NCBI RefSeq assembly: GCF_041296385.1
Contig: NC_091013.1
Span: 69,285,563 to 69,349,562 of the forward strand
DNA: 64,000 bases
Direction of reading: 5' to 3'
From: Aphelocoma coerulescens
Taxonomy: Eukaryota; Chordata; Aves; Passeriformes; Corvidae
This document shows positions 1-12,467 of this stretch, one piece after another. The notes beneath the pieces are model-generated. The model saw only the letters and a list, made by a program, of their open reading frames with translations. It was not told the origin of the DNA and made no database searches. Within the stretch, counting starts at the first letter, position 1; each line of letters begins with the position of its first letter. The translations under genes were made by a program, and so were the position numbers.

Positions 1-2987
1 CCCAAACACTTTCAGCCTATAATGAAGATAAATAGATTTCTTCATGTCCACTGCATGAATTTTGAAGACATCTTTGTTTATTTCACCCAGTTTTAATACA
101 GAGAATTTGAACTCATTTGTAGAATATGTGTTTTTTCACTTGTGTTCTATATTGTGGCTGAATGAATCCCTGTAGGTCTGTGAAGCAGATGTGTTAGTAC
201 AGGCAGTAGAACAGCTTCATTCCTTCCCTCATCTTCTGCAACGCAGTCAAATTCCGAATTGTTATGATATGCATTAATTAAATATTAATAAACAAAATAT
301 CACCAGATAATGAAGCTGCAGTCCCCTCTGTCATATTAAATCATTGATGAGGTGCCTGTGGCTGATGGTGTCTTCTGCCTCGAAGTCTCTGATTGGTTTT
401 GGGAGCACTTGTGTAAATTTTTCCATCGTCCTTGCATCAGAAAACAATCTTTTGCCTCAGTAAAAAATATATGGATCATGATATCCTCCTACCTCATCAG
501 TCCATTCCTTTCATGCCTTCTGACACCTAAATAATAACTGAAAGTGGATCAATTTTGAAGATAACAATTTTGTGATTCAACTATGTTATCTTGTTACGTA
601 TCAGCATGTAATTTGCAAGCTTGTTAGAGTAAAGAGTTAGGTTTTTAGGAATAGATGCAGAGTACCTCTATTACCTGTTTCTGTTTTTAAAGTAATATTT
701 ACCCCATAAAAATACTCATTTTGGTGGAGGAATGGAAGGAATAATGAAAAGATAAAAATACTTGTTTGTGCTTGTCTGTTTCAAAGCTGCCCAGATGTTG
801 ATCCAGCTATTTTAGATTCTACAGATCCTACTCTGCTGTAAATAAGGTATAAATTCACTATTCATGATCTTCTGAAAATGTCTTCTGTCCCCATAATGGC
901 TTTTTACCCATCTGAAATGTTACTTCTGCATCTATATCGATTACTTTTTTATCTATAAATATCTCAGATTTACAATACCTAATTTCAGGCTCTTCTGTTT
1001 ACACCACATTCCTCTCACCCGTGAGAGGTACAGAGATTATTTAGTTCATACATTGTGGGAAAGCAGATATTTGGTTTCCTCAGATGTGAGTATTAGGGGA
1101 AGGAGCTCCTCTTCAAACAGTAAGGCCGTTTTCTCGTGAGACTGGCAACTTTAAAAGATGCTGCTTATTTGAAACAGTCCAGGCAACTGGAATCCTATTG
1201 CCCTTCTTCAGCTGTTCCAGTTGATCACTTCATTTGTATAGCTCAGTCCATCAAGGATTTCTTGCTCCTGGCTTTAGTCCATAACTGCAGTGGAAATGCC
1301 ATTGCCCAGTCACGGTCTACAGAGTGATGAGTTGAGACTGAACAATCAGAGTACTTGGGAGTTTGATTTACTATGCTCTCTTGTGTTTTATCACTGAATT
1401 TGCACTGGCTTATAATACTTGTATCCTTTTCCCAATATTTATTCATTTTCAAGTTTCTTTTCCTTAAAGCAATGTCTCTAGTCCTCTGCTTTTATATGTT
1501 TGATGAACTGCACCTTTTGACAAATAAAGATAGAATGAAATAATAATAATTAGGAAAGAAATTTTCCAGGGGCTGGTTATTTTTCTTCCATACCACCTCA
1601 GAATTCCTATTACTACTACAGATGCCTAAGTGAGATTTAAATAAACCCTCTCATATAGTTGAGCAGCCTGATGCAGGAGCACAGAAGCTATGATATGCTA
1701 TTTTACCCTTCTGAGCTCCAATCACAAAGCTAGGTTGGTGCCGTTACTCAAGTTATTTCTAAGATGGTACCTCCAGATCTTTATGCTGCAGTCACAGAAT
1801 AAACATGCCTCATTAAAAAATCCCCATTTGTTCATCACATTCTTTCAGCATAGGAAAACATGCCTGATCTACACAACAGAGTTTTGGCATCCAGAATTAC
1901 CTTTTATCTCCACAGGTTTGCATGCAGGCACATGTTAATGTGGAGTAAGCAAACAAAGCCCAGCTTGTGGCACCTAAGTAGAACCACATGCCACAAATCT
2001 CAGCCAGGAACACAGCTGCCAGCAAATCCTCAGTGTGCACACATCCCAGGAGCAATGTCAGCAGCTGCAAGCCCAACAATATTTCTGGCAGTGATGTTTT
2101 CCAGTTTAGGCCTTGCCACGCTTTATATCTCTTGCCCATCTGTTTGTTTTGCATTGTGTTACATCATCTCGATTGCAATAGTTAAATTATAAAATCATCA
2201 GGGGATCATACAGAGAGGGAAGCTGCCTTGTTCATGTTGCCTCAGAGAGAGCTTTCTATTCATAGAAGTTAAGTGTCAGAGAAAGTGTAGAGGCTTTCTT
2301 GTGGGAGGAACAGACATATGGGAGGCTGGGACTGACACACAAAACCATGGGGAGGTTAGAAGCAAATTGGAAAGTTAAGGCAAGGATATGTTGTCTTCAA
2401 TAGTTCTGCATTTCAGTTACAAAGTGGATTTATGATGTTCTTGAAGAGATTCTTGTGTTTCAGGTACTGGAAGAATGGAAGTTAGTAATTCTAGGAACTG
2501 TATTTTATCATTGGCATTGTCTATATTATCAGTATTTTGTGACTTTGAACAACATTGTTATCTGTATGTTTAAGTTAAGTCACATTCTCTCTTAGAATAT
2601 CTAGAGGAAGGTAGGAGTATGTCCTGTGAATAAACCTGTTTTTTAAGCTAACTTTTGGGTTCAACTGTGTTAGGAATTTTCAGTATTTAGGAGGGTGGGC
2701 AGTGGGGGGTTATATGCTTGTAAAAGAAAAGTATGCTTTAATGACTTTTAAAGGAAATTAAGTGGCTTTCTGAGAATATTTATAGGTAAGTTCGTAAGCA
2801 TTGGGTTTGCATTAGGTCTTTAGTGATCTTTTAGTCTTTAAGTTGTTCCTTATCTGTTCAGAAACAGCTTCAGAGCATTGTGTCCTTTCCAAGACCAGGA
2901 ATACTCTTAAATATGGAATAGTCTCAAAATTTTAAGTGAATGTTTTAAAGAAGTAAGACTTTAAATAAAAAACAGATCTGAGAAAAT

Positions 2988-3590
2988 TGTGGGGGACTCA
3001 CAAAGTGATGCAGTGCGAGTCAGGGGGGTGGAAAGAGTGTCGCGTCCGTCCCAAAAGCATGCCTTTGGAGCACCTTGGGGGTGCCACACAAACGCACTCG
3101 GACACACCCTGGCACACTGCAGCTGGTGGGTACTCACAGCCACACACACACAGAGCCGGACAGCTCTGGGACAAAGAGGCAGGAGGGGTCCTTTGTATGG
3201 AGTTCCAAGGGGTTTTTTGAGGTCCACCCTCGGAGGGATCCAGGGACAAAGAACCCAGAACACTGACGGCTCCAGGGTTTTATCTGGATCGGCACCAGGG
3301 GCGGGCAGAACATCAGAGCCTATCCTTTGGGGGCCAGGGGGTGGAGAGGGCATTGGGTGACAGGACAGTGACCAGTGGGAAAGGAGAGGGGTGGAACAAG
3401 AGGACTGGGAACCAGTGGGGTATTAAGGAAAGGAGAACTATCTAGAACATGGACTTAAAAAGGGTAAAGGGGGTGGTCTTAGACCTCTGAGCCTGCCCAC
3501 CAGCGGACCTCCACTGTTTTGGGACTTTGTGGCTCCTTGGTCACTCCTGCAGTGGCCTCAACCACTGCAACAACAAAGAATAACGTGGCA
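2988..3590 (-). repeat. Probable solo LTR of an avian endogenous retrovirus, GC-rich
   Basis: A sharply bounded GC-rich, CpG-containing block of about 600 bp sits in AT-rich intron. Read on the - strand it looks like an LTR. A TATA-like ATAAAA (about 3276-3281) is followed by a C/T-rich leader, and a GT-rich stretch and a terminal ...CCCCCACA fall at 2988. The other edge, near 3575-3590, begins TG on the - strand. I could not find a convincing target-site duplication and saw no internal retroviral coding region beside it, so a solo LTR is the best reading. An unrelated GC-rich repeat is the alternative. The overlapping open frames on both strands are by-products of base composition. Confidence 0.5.
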
Positions 3591-4250
3591 GAACTTGTTG
3601 AATTAATTATTTGTTAATCTTTCACACTAGCTACACAACTTCAAAAGCAGCCCAATATTTGTCAACTTGCATGACAGCCCTCTTCAGACACTTAGTAGGA
3701 TACCAACTTTGTTTAAAAACTTGGAAATGGATAAGGTTCCAAATTTGAATTTCTTTAAAAGTAATGGTAGAGATAGAAATATTGCAGAGCAAAAAATTAC
3801 ATGGGTCAAAGAATTAAAAAATGAAGTACCCCTATAAAATGTTGACTGCATTTTTAGGGTTAGAATACTTTATCAATCATAATAATGGATTTCATTTAAT
3901 GGAAGAAGGTCAACTCCAACTGGATTTGTCTAATATCAGCTAAGTTTGTGCAACTCAGTAGTAAAAAGAGGTTACAAAAAATAGTTCTAGAAACAATGAT
4001 CCACTGAAATGCTAGACAATATCATAAATGACACCTATAAATTTATAGGTAGAGTGTAAAGCATTGCTTTCAACAATAACCTAAGGAATGTATATAAATA
4101 TAGTCTTTCAATCCATAGTTAGCACTCCTCCCATCCCCCTGCCTACCCACTGCTTGTTGATTATCATTTAGGCACTAGCTGCATATTAACCTCTGATCCT
4201 TGCTTAACCTGTCTACAGTCAAGTGCTCCAGAAGATGATGTAGGCTAATG

Positions 4251-4358
4251 TTGTTTTGATTGGTTTGGGTTTGTTTTGGGGTGGGGTTTTTTTTTTGTTT
4301 GTTTGTTTGTTTTGGTTGGTTGGTTTTTCTGTTTGTTTGGTTGTATTTTTTTTTTTTT
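4251..4358. repeat. GTTT/T-rich low-complexity tract
   Basis: The tract is dominated by GTTT and GGTT units with two poly-T runs, including four consecutive GTTT units near 4297-4312. It is a simple-sequence tract without coding capacity. It gives a short Phe/Gly/Val-rich open frame on the + strand that should not be taken as a gene. Confidence 0.9.
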
Positions 4359-5024
4359 ATGACAGCTTTTCTTGAACTACATAGAATGTGTGAGCATTTC
4401 TGTTTTCATCTAAGGTTTTTTCATCTAGACATGCCTATGTATGAGCTTAAGAGTGAAAGATGTACTTCAAGAGCAGATTGAGTTGTTGAAGATGTAGGTA
4501 GAGCCATGCCTTTACATCAATCCTTACAAAATCAGTTTTGATCTATCCAATGAAGGTAAAAAAACATCTAATCCATGAAGCCAGTAAGAAATGTCTTCTC
4601 TTAGTATGAAATTTTGTCATATAGTTGATTTGGAGGAAATGTACATATATCTTAATTGTGTGAGACAATATTAGACAGCCAGGCTGAATTGTCTGTGAAG
4701 GAGAAGGTCTGTTTTTTGGAGATACCCATTCTGCTAATGTCCAACTGAGAAAAATTCTAAAAGTTAATCAGTCTGGTTTTTGAAGACAAATAAAAGATTT
4801 ATATCTCAATAATCTCCCCACTCAGGAAATGATAATGACTTTAATTCACCCATTAAGCAATCACTTTTCCTTCGCTAAAATGTTCTTTGACTTTCACTCA
4901 GTTTTACATTAGAGTGAATCTCCTCCTTTTACTTATCTTTCAGCTAAATCCAGGCAGAAGTGCTGATAATGAAAAAACTTCAGAGTACCTTTTATGAGTC
5001 ATACTAGGAAGACTTAATCGAAAG

Positions 5025-6010
5025 ATCATAGAAGGAATCTGAGAGGTCCCACGAGAGGACCCGCTCTACCTAAATTGACTTTATAGGTTTCTGGCTAACC
5101 TGTGTGTGTGCAGTTGTAGTTAGGGAAATTCAACAAGTCTTCCATGTGATCTGTTCCAGTACTTCCTTATCCTTGCAGTTAAAACCAGGTTTTCTCATGT
5201 CTGAATTAATCTACCTTTTGGAAGCTTAAGATCATTCCCCTTTGCCATATTTGTGATAAAACCAATAGTAGGAAGTTAGTTTTTCTTCATTTTGGCAGTC
5301 TACTAAGTATTGAAGGCTGCTGTTTTGTCTCATCACTTCTTTTCTGAACTAAAGATCCCGTTTATATTAGTTGTCCTTCATTGGTCATATTTCCCCATGT
5401 AGTAATATTCCTTAGTATTCTCTTAATCCTCTGAAGGTGAAATCCTCATGTTTGTAAATGGGAAACACAAAAGTGGATTTGTTGTGTTAGCTAACACTGC
5501 AGTAGCCCTGGGGAGTAATTCAGATGCCCTCCACAGAGGTGATACCCTCAGCAGGGTGATAATTCCATTTGCTGCAGTCATTTACTTCAGATTCAGCATG
5601 TGACCCACTGCAAGACTTATGTCCCACTTTGCAGAACTGCTATTTAGCATTTATGCAACTGACTCTTGTAGTGGTGGCATTGCTTATTCTTTCCTGATTC
5701 TAGTACCTTAGACTTGTTGAATTTTATCTGTTTTTTCTGATGACTTTTGCCGTTTTCAGATTTATATTGTTCCACAATGCCTACGGCATTACCTATGGTA
5801 GTGTCGTCTCCAGATTTAAAATGCATATTCAGCTTATTAATTCAAAAAAATATTGACTAGACTATGATCAGAAACAAAACTCTGGTGAGTTTCTCTGTCC
5901 ATTGTCTCCTAGTTTAACAGTAAGCCCATTAGTAACTACCCTGGTTTGCTTTTCCAATACCCAACTTAAAAGCAATTTCTATAGATGGTATTTTCTTAAA
6001 CTGCAGCTAG
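5025..6010 (-). mobile_element. Ancient CR1-type LINE, 3' part, degraded
   Basis: On the - strand the block resembles the 3' half of an old amniote CR1. Near 5140-5420 it resembles the 3' coding end (the segment whose complement runs through 'tattgaaggctgctgtt' and 'tcacttcttttctgaac'). From about 5570 to 6000 it resembles the reverse-transcriptase region, including the stretch around 5800-5870 that corresponds to the Asp-rich RT motif region, and the flanking 5880-5980. It is heavily mutated with no intact frame. It is much more diverged than the CR1 at 6163, which implies an insertion that predates modern bird CR1 activity. The assignment is by remembered consensus and the boundaries are approximate. 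Confidence 0.65.
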
Positions 6011-6162
6011 AGATTCGAAGTTCTGAGCAGAAGTCTTATAATCTCTACTGTCCCTCCTGTTATCCTTTATAGAAAGACTATTTTGACTATTTTATATAAT
6101 TTTAATATCTTTTAAGCTTCAAATGTTTTGTTTCTGTTATTGCTTTGTATTGTCATGGAAAC

Positions 6163-6450
6163 AAAAGTTGAGCTTGGAAGGGACCTCTAGAGGTCATCTG
6201 ATGCTGGGTGCCCAGGATCATGTCTAGATGGTTTTTGAATATCCCCGAGGCTGGAGATTCCACCACCTCTCTGGGAAACCTTTGCCAGTGCTTGATCCCT
6301 TCAGGGTGAAAAGGAGTTTTCTGGTGTTCAGAGGGAACCTCCTGTGTTTCAGTTTGTGCCCATTGCTTCTTTTCTTGCTCCAACCAAAAGGAGAGGATCT
6401 TGACTCTCCCTTTGGATAACTTTTGTCAATAATCGCAAGTAAGCCTGTCT
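6163..6450 (-). mobile_element. CR1 LINE 3'-end fragment
   Basis: The + strand shows the reverse complement of the avian CR1 3' end: the 'ggaagggacctctagaggtc' motif at about 6176, 'ccaccacctctctgggaaac' near 6260, and 'cctgtgtttcagtttgtgcc' near 6341. The copy is 5'-truncated and has no intact frame. It sits about 150 bp from an older CR1 in the same orientation. Confidence 0.88.
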
Positions 6451-9400
6451 TTTCTGCAACTCCTAGTTTTCTGTTGTGTCCCAGTTTTAAAGACAGGCAT
6501 TTGCTTTGACTTTTTCTCTTTGACCTTTGCTTGTTCCTCACAGTTCTCATAAAACAGTGTCTGGTAGCTCAGAGTTCATCTTAGATGTGTCTCTAAATAT
6601 TTATTCTTCACGTCTTGCAATTTGAAAATGTTGTCTAAAAACTCTAACTTGTCCTCTTCTTAGTGTGTCTTGTCTTCTAGTTTCACTGTTGCTGAAGTTA
6701 CGTTGTTTGCCTGATTGAAGTTAGTAATTTTAACGATCATTTAAGTAGCAAAACTCCCCACAACAATTGGCTTTTCATATTTATCTGTCTTTTAATAGAT
6801 ATTCTATATTTGTATATTCCTTGTTTTGTGCAGAACTCCTTGCTAATCTAACTAATTAGCTGTGTAAACCATGGGAATTTGATTTGTGTTAACTGTTACG
6901 ACTATAATCTTTATCCCAGTATAGTGTAATTCATTTCTTTGAAGAAAAAAAAAAAAAGGCTTTAAAAACTTAATGCTGCCCAATAAAGTTGTTAGACTAA
7001 CAAGTGCATTATAAGTAGGCAGATTTAATTGAAAAAAATTGAAGCAGAAAAAAATAGGGCAGCTTAAATACATATTTTCTTGGTCACCACAAATCAGTTA
7101 TACAGAAAAATCTGTAACTTCAGGAGACCTTGCTAAAATCTATTAAAAGGTAACTGTTTTGAGGGGATGTTTCTCAGTAATACCTTTAGCTGATACTTTC
7201 CATGTGAAGATGATGTTCTGCAAATGACGATTTATATTTGTAACTGTGGAAAGAGCTTGAGCTTGTAAACTTCCAAAGGGGTAATTTGAAATAGTAAACA
7301 ATTGGAAACAAGTTATACTATTTAGACAGCAAGTAGTAATACCAGAACCCCAGAATTTGTTGGACTGCAACACTGACACTTCTCTTAGACCGTAATTGAA
7401 AAAATATTTGATGGAATGCCTGTGTACTTGGTGCTTAGGATGATGTTAATAGTTACCATATGGATTGGATAGGAGGTCTGCTTATTCTCAAAGTAAAGAA
7501 AAAATTATTTTTAATGGGTAATAGGACAAACATTACCTCTTTGTCCCGAACAGGAAAGCAAGACTTGATCTTGATGAACAGAATCGTTAAGAGCTAATTA
7601 ATTTGTACCATTGTCTCATTGCAACTTTTCATCTCCAGTTGCATTAATAAAACAATGCCAAGAAAAATACCATCCGAACTGTGCAGATAAAGTAAGGCAG
7701 TGCTGAATTTTTCTTGTGGCTTCACCAGTGTTTGTTGAGAGATACCTGTTGTTAGACTATATGCCCAGTAAACAAGCTTTTGTCACAGAAAGAAAAGGAA
7801 AGCCATAAGCAAAGGCATGTCACATTTCTTTGTTTTGTGAAGAATAATGCTGAGGCCATAGATTTAAATAGTACAGGTGGTTGCAGTTGTAATCAGTTGT
7901 GCCATCATAAATATTTCCAGTTAAAAGTAGCTTTGTGATATTTTGATCACTGCAGCTAGTGTGGTAAATCTGCACAGGTATAGGGAAAGGGTGCTGAATA
8001 TAAGGACAAACTAATGAACATTTATGTTAGCATTGGAATATCTTGGCTGAAGTATATTGAGGAAACGGTGATAATTAAAATCTCTGGGAGTGGAACAGAG
8101 TATGTGGCAAAATACACAAAACATACATGTCAAAGAGAATGTTTGCTAGAGGTATGTTTTAGCTAATGACAAAATTCTTATTTCAACTCAATCTTCAGGT
8201 AACTTAAAAATAGTTTCTGATAGTCCACTTTTAATTTCAGAAATGAATATTTTACCCATGCAAGTTTATTCACATTAATTCAGTCACAAATATTTCAGAT
8301 TCACTTATACAAGCAGGTTTTGAAGAAGTCTTCTAGTTTTGTATGCCTACAAATGCAGAGCTGGAAAATAGTTATTGTGCCTTGTCAGAGAAGCTGTTGC
8401 AGTGATGAAAAATGGTTTTTCAATCCTTTTTTCCACTGCTGTGGGGTGGAATTTTTCATGATAGCAGATTTTTTTTTTTTCTGATGTAAAGCAAGATTTA
8501 ACATAAAGTTGTTTTTTGTAGACAAAATATTAATGTGGAGGTTTGTGTAAGATGAATCTGACAAAAAGGTTAGCACTTGGAGAAGCTGGGGAAATAAAAT
8601 CTACTCATACACAGTGAAGTTACAAAATACAGCAAAATCTTGTGTTGATGTTTGTATTAAGGAAAAGAAACTAAGATACTGCTTCTAATTAGGGTATTTT
8701 CACCAAAACTCAAAACCTCTCATTTGGATCTGATAATTCATGAGTAAGATTCATTTTTTCTAATGTATGGGTTCCTAAGATAGGTCACATAAATGAACAT
8801 GTTCCATTGACTGCAGAAGGACTGTGGGGTGAATAGTTCATAGTTCATCATATTTTTAGCTATCTAGCACTAGATGAGTTCTATCCTCCCAACAGTGTCT
8901 TTAAAACAGGAACATGTTTGAAGAAAAAGTAGTAAATACTTGAAGCAACATTTTGATTTGTACATAGAATCTGTTTACCTCTTTGGTGAATTTAGAAACA
9001 TTGGAATTCAGAATTTGAAGATTAGAGCAGATTGAGATATTAGTGATAATATGTGAATTTGCAAATACATTCCTTATTTCTACCTAAACAAGGTATTTTT
9101 GGAGTAATGCATACATCTGAAAGCATTCTTAGCTTGGGTGAAGTGATTTGTGTTCCTAATACCTTTCAAGATTCTCTATTTTACTGATGTGTAATAAGGC
9201 ATAGATGGCTTTAATGGTTTGTATTTTATTGTATATACTTACCTCAGTTTCAGAATTGGAGAATGATTTTTCACATGAAAGAAAATCTAACTGTTTCTGT
9301 ATTTTATACTCCAATCAAAGTATATTTCTTTGCAGAAAAAAAAAAAATGGAGATTTAGGTAATTACTTCCACAAGTATTTGGCGCACAGTTGAAATAGAA

Positions 9401-11984
9401 TTCCTAATCTTTATCATGTGTGGAAGACCAATTACTGGTAAGAAATCAAATCAGAGGATAGGATGTCTCAAAACCCTATGCATTTACAGTGACACAGAGC
9501 TTAGTGCATGGGATAAAACTTTGGGATTTTGCATTCTACGCATACATCACTGTCCATCTGCATCTGCAATGTGTTCAGGAACACATTGAGCAGGAAGACA
9601 TGCAGTAAAAAATTGAAGTAGGCACAACCATGACGATAGAAGCTTTGAAATTACTTAAACCTCTGTGAAACATTCTATATCCCTTTCATTTTTGGAAACT
9701 GCAAGATAGTTAACCTTTTGAACATGTTGTAATTGCAAGTCATAGCTGCCAGTGATTGATCAGCTGGGTAGGGTGAATTGCAGCGTGTATCAATGCCGCT
9801 AGACAGGAGGCTACCATTTCTCTTGCTGAAGAGAACAAAACTTAGTTCTGCAAACAGAAGATTACTGGTATTAATTGAAGGCATGAATACAGCTGAAAAG
9901 TAAAATCTTATTAGCTGCATTACGAATTAGCAACATGGAACAAATTACCCTTAACATTAAAAAACTAAAATTGGTACTGCTTTTGGGGTAATGATCTACT
10001 GATTGGCCTGAGGACATTGCTAGTGACGCTAATGTCTTTAAGCAGTGGTAAAAGGCACCAGCCTGAGGCTTACAGTAAAGTGGCTTACCAACAACCACAG
10101 ACATCCTTGATCCTCCCCCCTTGCTTATCTGCAGGATACAGCTGTTGCTGAAACCAAGTTAAATGTTCTCGTCGTAGAGAAACAGATTGGCAGGGATACT
10201 GAAAATATAAAATCTATTCCCTACACACAGACCTCAAAGAAAAGCAAAACACAGCAGAGAGTGGTATTTTTGCCCAGAAAGAACTTATGAAGGCCATACA
10301 ATCAACTTCTGAGTTGCTGACAAGTAAGCCTTTTTGATCTGGTAATTTAAATAACTTTTCACAGTCTTCTCTAGAAGCACATTAAACTTTTTCATTTTAT
10401 GACATATTTATTGCAGATTAGTTACTCTCTGCTGCTTTTTTTGCCATTGTAAAACCTAATGAGCATAGAAGCTAATGTAACATTTTGGAAATGAAACATC
10501 ATGGGGCTGGAGACTGCAGGCGTTGTGATTCTGCGTGTTAGCATCCTTTATTTACCTTATGCTTACATTTTATCAATTTGACAACAGGAAGAATCAAGAG
10601 CTCGCAAGTACGTATGTTGGGGTCCCTCCTGGTTCTGACAGTTCCTACTGCTCATTGACACCACTGTACATTCTCAATAACTCTGTTTTCCTTATCTTGT
10701 CCCTACAGTCTCAATCATGTCTGTAGCCTTGGGGTATTTTCTCTTTTTTTTTCCTCAGCTCTATTGTTAATGTCCAGTAAAGGGCTCAGAACTCTGTGGT
10801 AATATTCCTTACTATAAAGAGACTGCAGTTACATTGTTAGCCTTGCTGCTATTAGTCTGTACTTCTTTCTCCTACTTTATAGCTCTGTATGCAGTTATAC
10901 AATAGAACATCTTAGTGCAAGATGTTGTTCACTGGAAAAGCATTCTTATTTATATCATATTCTGAGTTGGAAAACAATAAAGCCTGTAAAGTTCAAACTG
11001 TAATGCTGACCTTCTTTTGTCTTGCATTACCATGGGTGTCATCATTTTGTTCCTTTAATCTCAGTCAGTCAGTGGTGAGAGGAAGGAATGGGGATTCATG
11101 AACCATTTCTTTCCTTACTGAACATAATATAGAAACACTTGGTGTTTCTTCTTGGCTGGGCACGCCATGCCCACGTGAGTGAGAAAGGCAGTATAGCTCT
11201 CTTCTGTCAGGAGTTCAGATCTATTTCTGATACAGTTTTGGCATCAAAAGAAAATTGGGGAAAAAATGCTATTCTGTTTCATGGCTTGCAAAGGACCCAT
11301 TCTGTAGTAATCCAAATACTGTTGATGAGGAGAAGGTATGTATTTATTTGGTCATCAGTTTGCATTCTGTGTAGAAAAGACGGTTTCAATAAAACACGCG
11401 TTTTTGTTTTGTTTTCTCCATACACACAGAGCTCTCCTACAGCAACAGGCAGATTATGGTAATTTCTTAGGGGAACAAGCAGTGGTTGTGTGGTTACTGA
11501 GTGGGATCTTTGCCTACAGTAAAATTTTACTTTACAAACTAAATGGGACAACAGAATTGCATGCGTAAACTGTTCCTGGGAGCTGAGACCTATTTACAAC
11601 AAGCAGCCTGGTTACATTCTACCCATGACTGGAAATCCTTGTAGACTCTGGAGCTAGTCTTGCCCTAGTCTTTGAAAGCATGAGTTGCTAGAGCCTGGTG
11701 TGCGCAGCACTGAAGGCTTTCCTACATGGCTCTCCACGGGCCTTACTATAGCACATGTACTTTATGAATAAACTTGTAAACCCACAGGAAATGTGGCACT
11801 TGACAAGTTTACCTTAAAGAGAGTATATGCTCATTTGACCTCTTAAAATTTCACATCCTGTGAATTATTTTCGAGAGAAGCAAGAAAATTGTGCCAGAGA
11901 AGTTGATAATTGAGCTCAAAAGGGTTTATACAAATAGACAAATAGGGAAAATGAGAATATTTCTGTGACATGGACTAAAAAGGA

Positions 11985-12460
11985 CTCAGTAGAGACAGTG
12001 AACCAACTCTGCTTAGCACATGTGAGGCCACATCAGGAATACTATGTCTAGTTTAAAGCCCCCCAGTTCCAGGAAGATATCATTATATTGGAGGCAATTA
12101 GAGGCAATTGGAGGCAATTAGGTGGTAGCTGGAGCACTTGTTGGGTGAGGACAGGCTGATGGAGCTGGGCTTGTTTAGCCTGAGAAAGGAGATTGCTTCA
12201 GGGGTACCTGCCAGAAGCCTCCAATGTCCGTGGGGCAACGTCTCTTCTCCATCAAGGTGGTAGAGTCAGGCTCCTCCCGGTGATGCTTGGTAAAAGGATG
12301 AGTGGTGATAGATATAAGTTGAAACAAAAGTTTTAGACTAGATACAAAGAAAAACGTCTGAGACGGCAGTCAGGCACTGGAGTAGGTTTGCCCAGGGAGG
12401 AAAACCTTTTCCTGGGAGGCCCAGATAGTGTCCAGCCTTGGAGATTTTGTGGCTTGAATA
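11985..12460 (+). mobile_element. Diverged CR1 fragment, + orientation
   Basis: The sequence follows the CR1 3' coding region in the sense direction. 'gtgaggccacatcaggaata' (about 12022) corresponds to the RPHLEYCVQFW-encoding part. 'gagctgggcttgtttagcct' (12162-12181) and 'tttgcccagggagg' near 12388 follow in the right order. It is diverged and carries a small internal tandem triplication at 12091-12120. Its 3' end abuts the 3' tail of an oppositely oriented CR1. Confidence 0.75.
12091..12120. repeat. Three tandem copies of a 10-bp unit
   Basis: The 10-mer GAGGCAATTR is present three times in direct succession, with only the last base varying (A, G, A). It lies inside the diverged + strand CR1 and is not part of the CR1 sequence I recognise. 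It is likely a local slippage expansion. Confidence 0.9.
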
Positions 12461-12467
12461 AGATCAG

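Noticed and set aside
2961..3360. Overlapping long open frames on both strands (123-130 codons)
   Set aside because: They come from the GC-rich LTR-like block, where stop codons are rare; frames on both strands and in several phases indicate composition, not coding.
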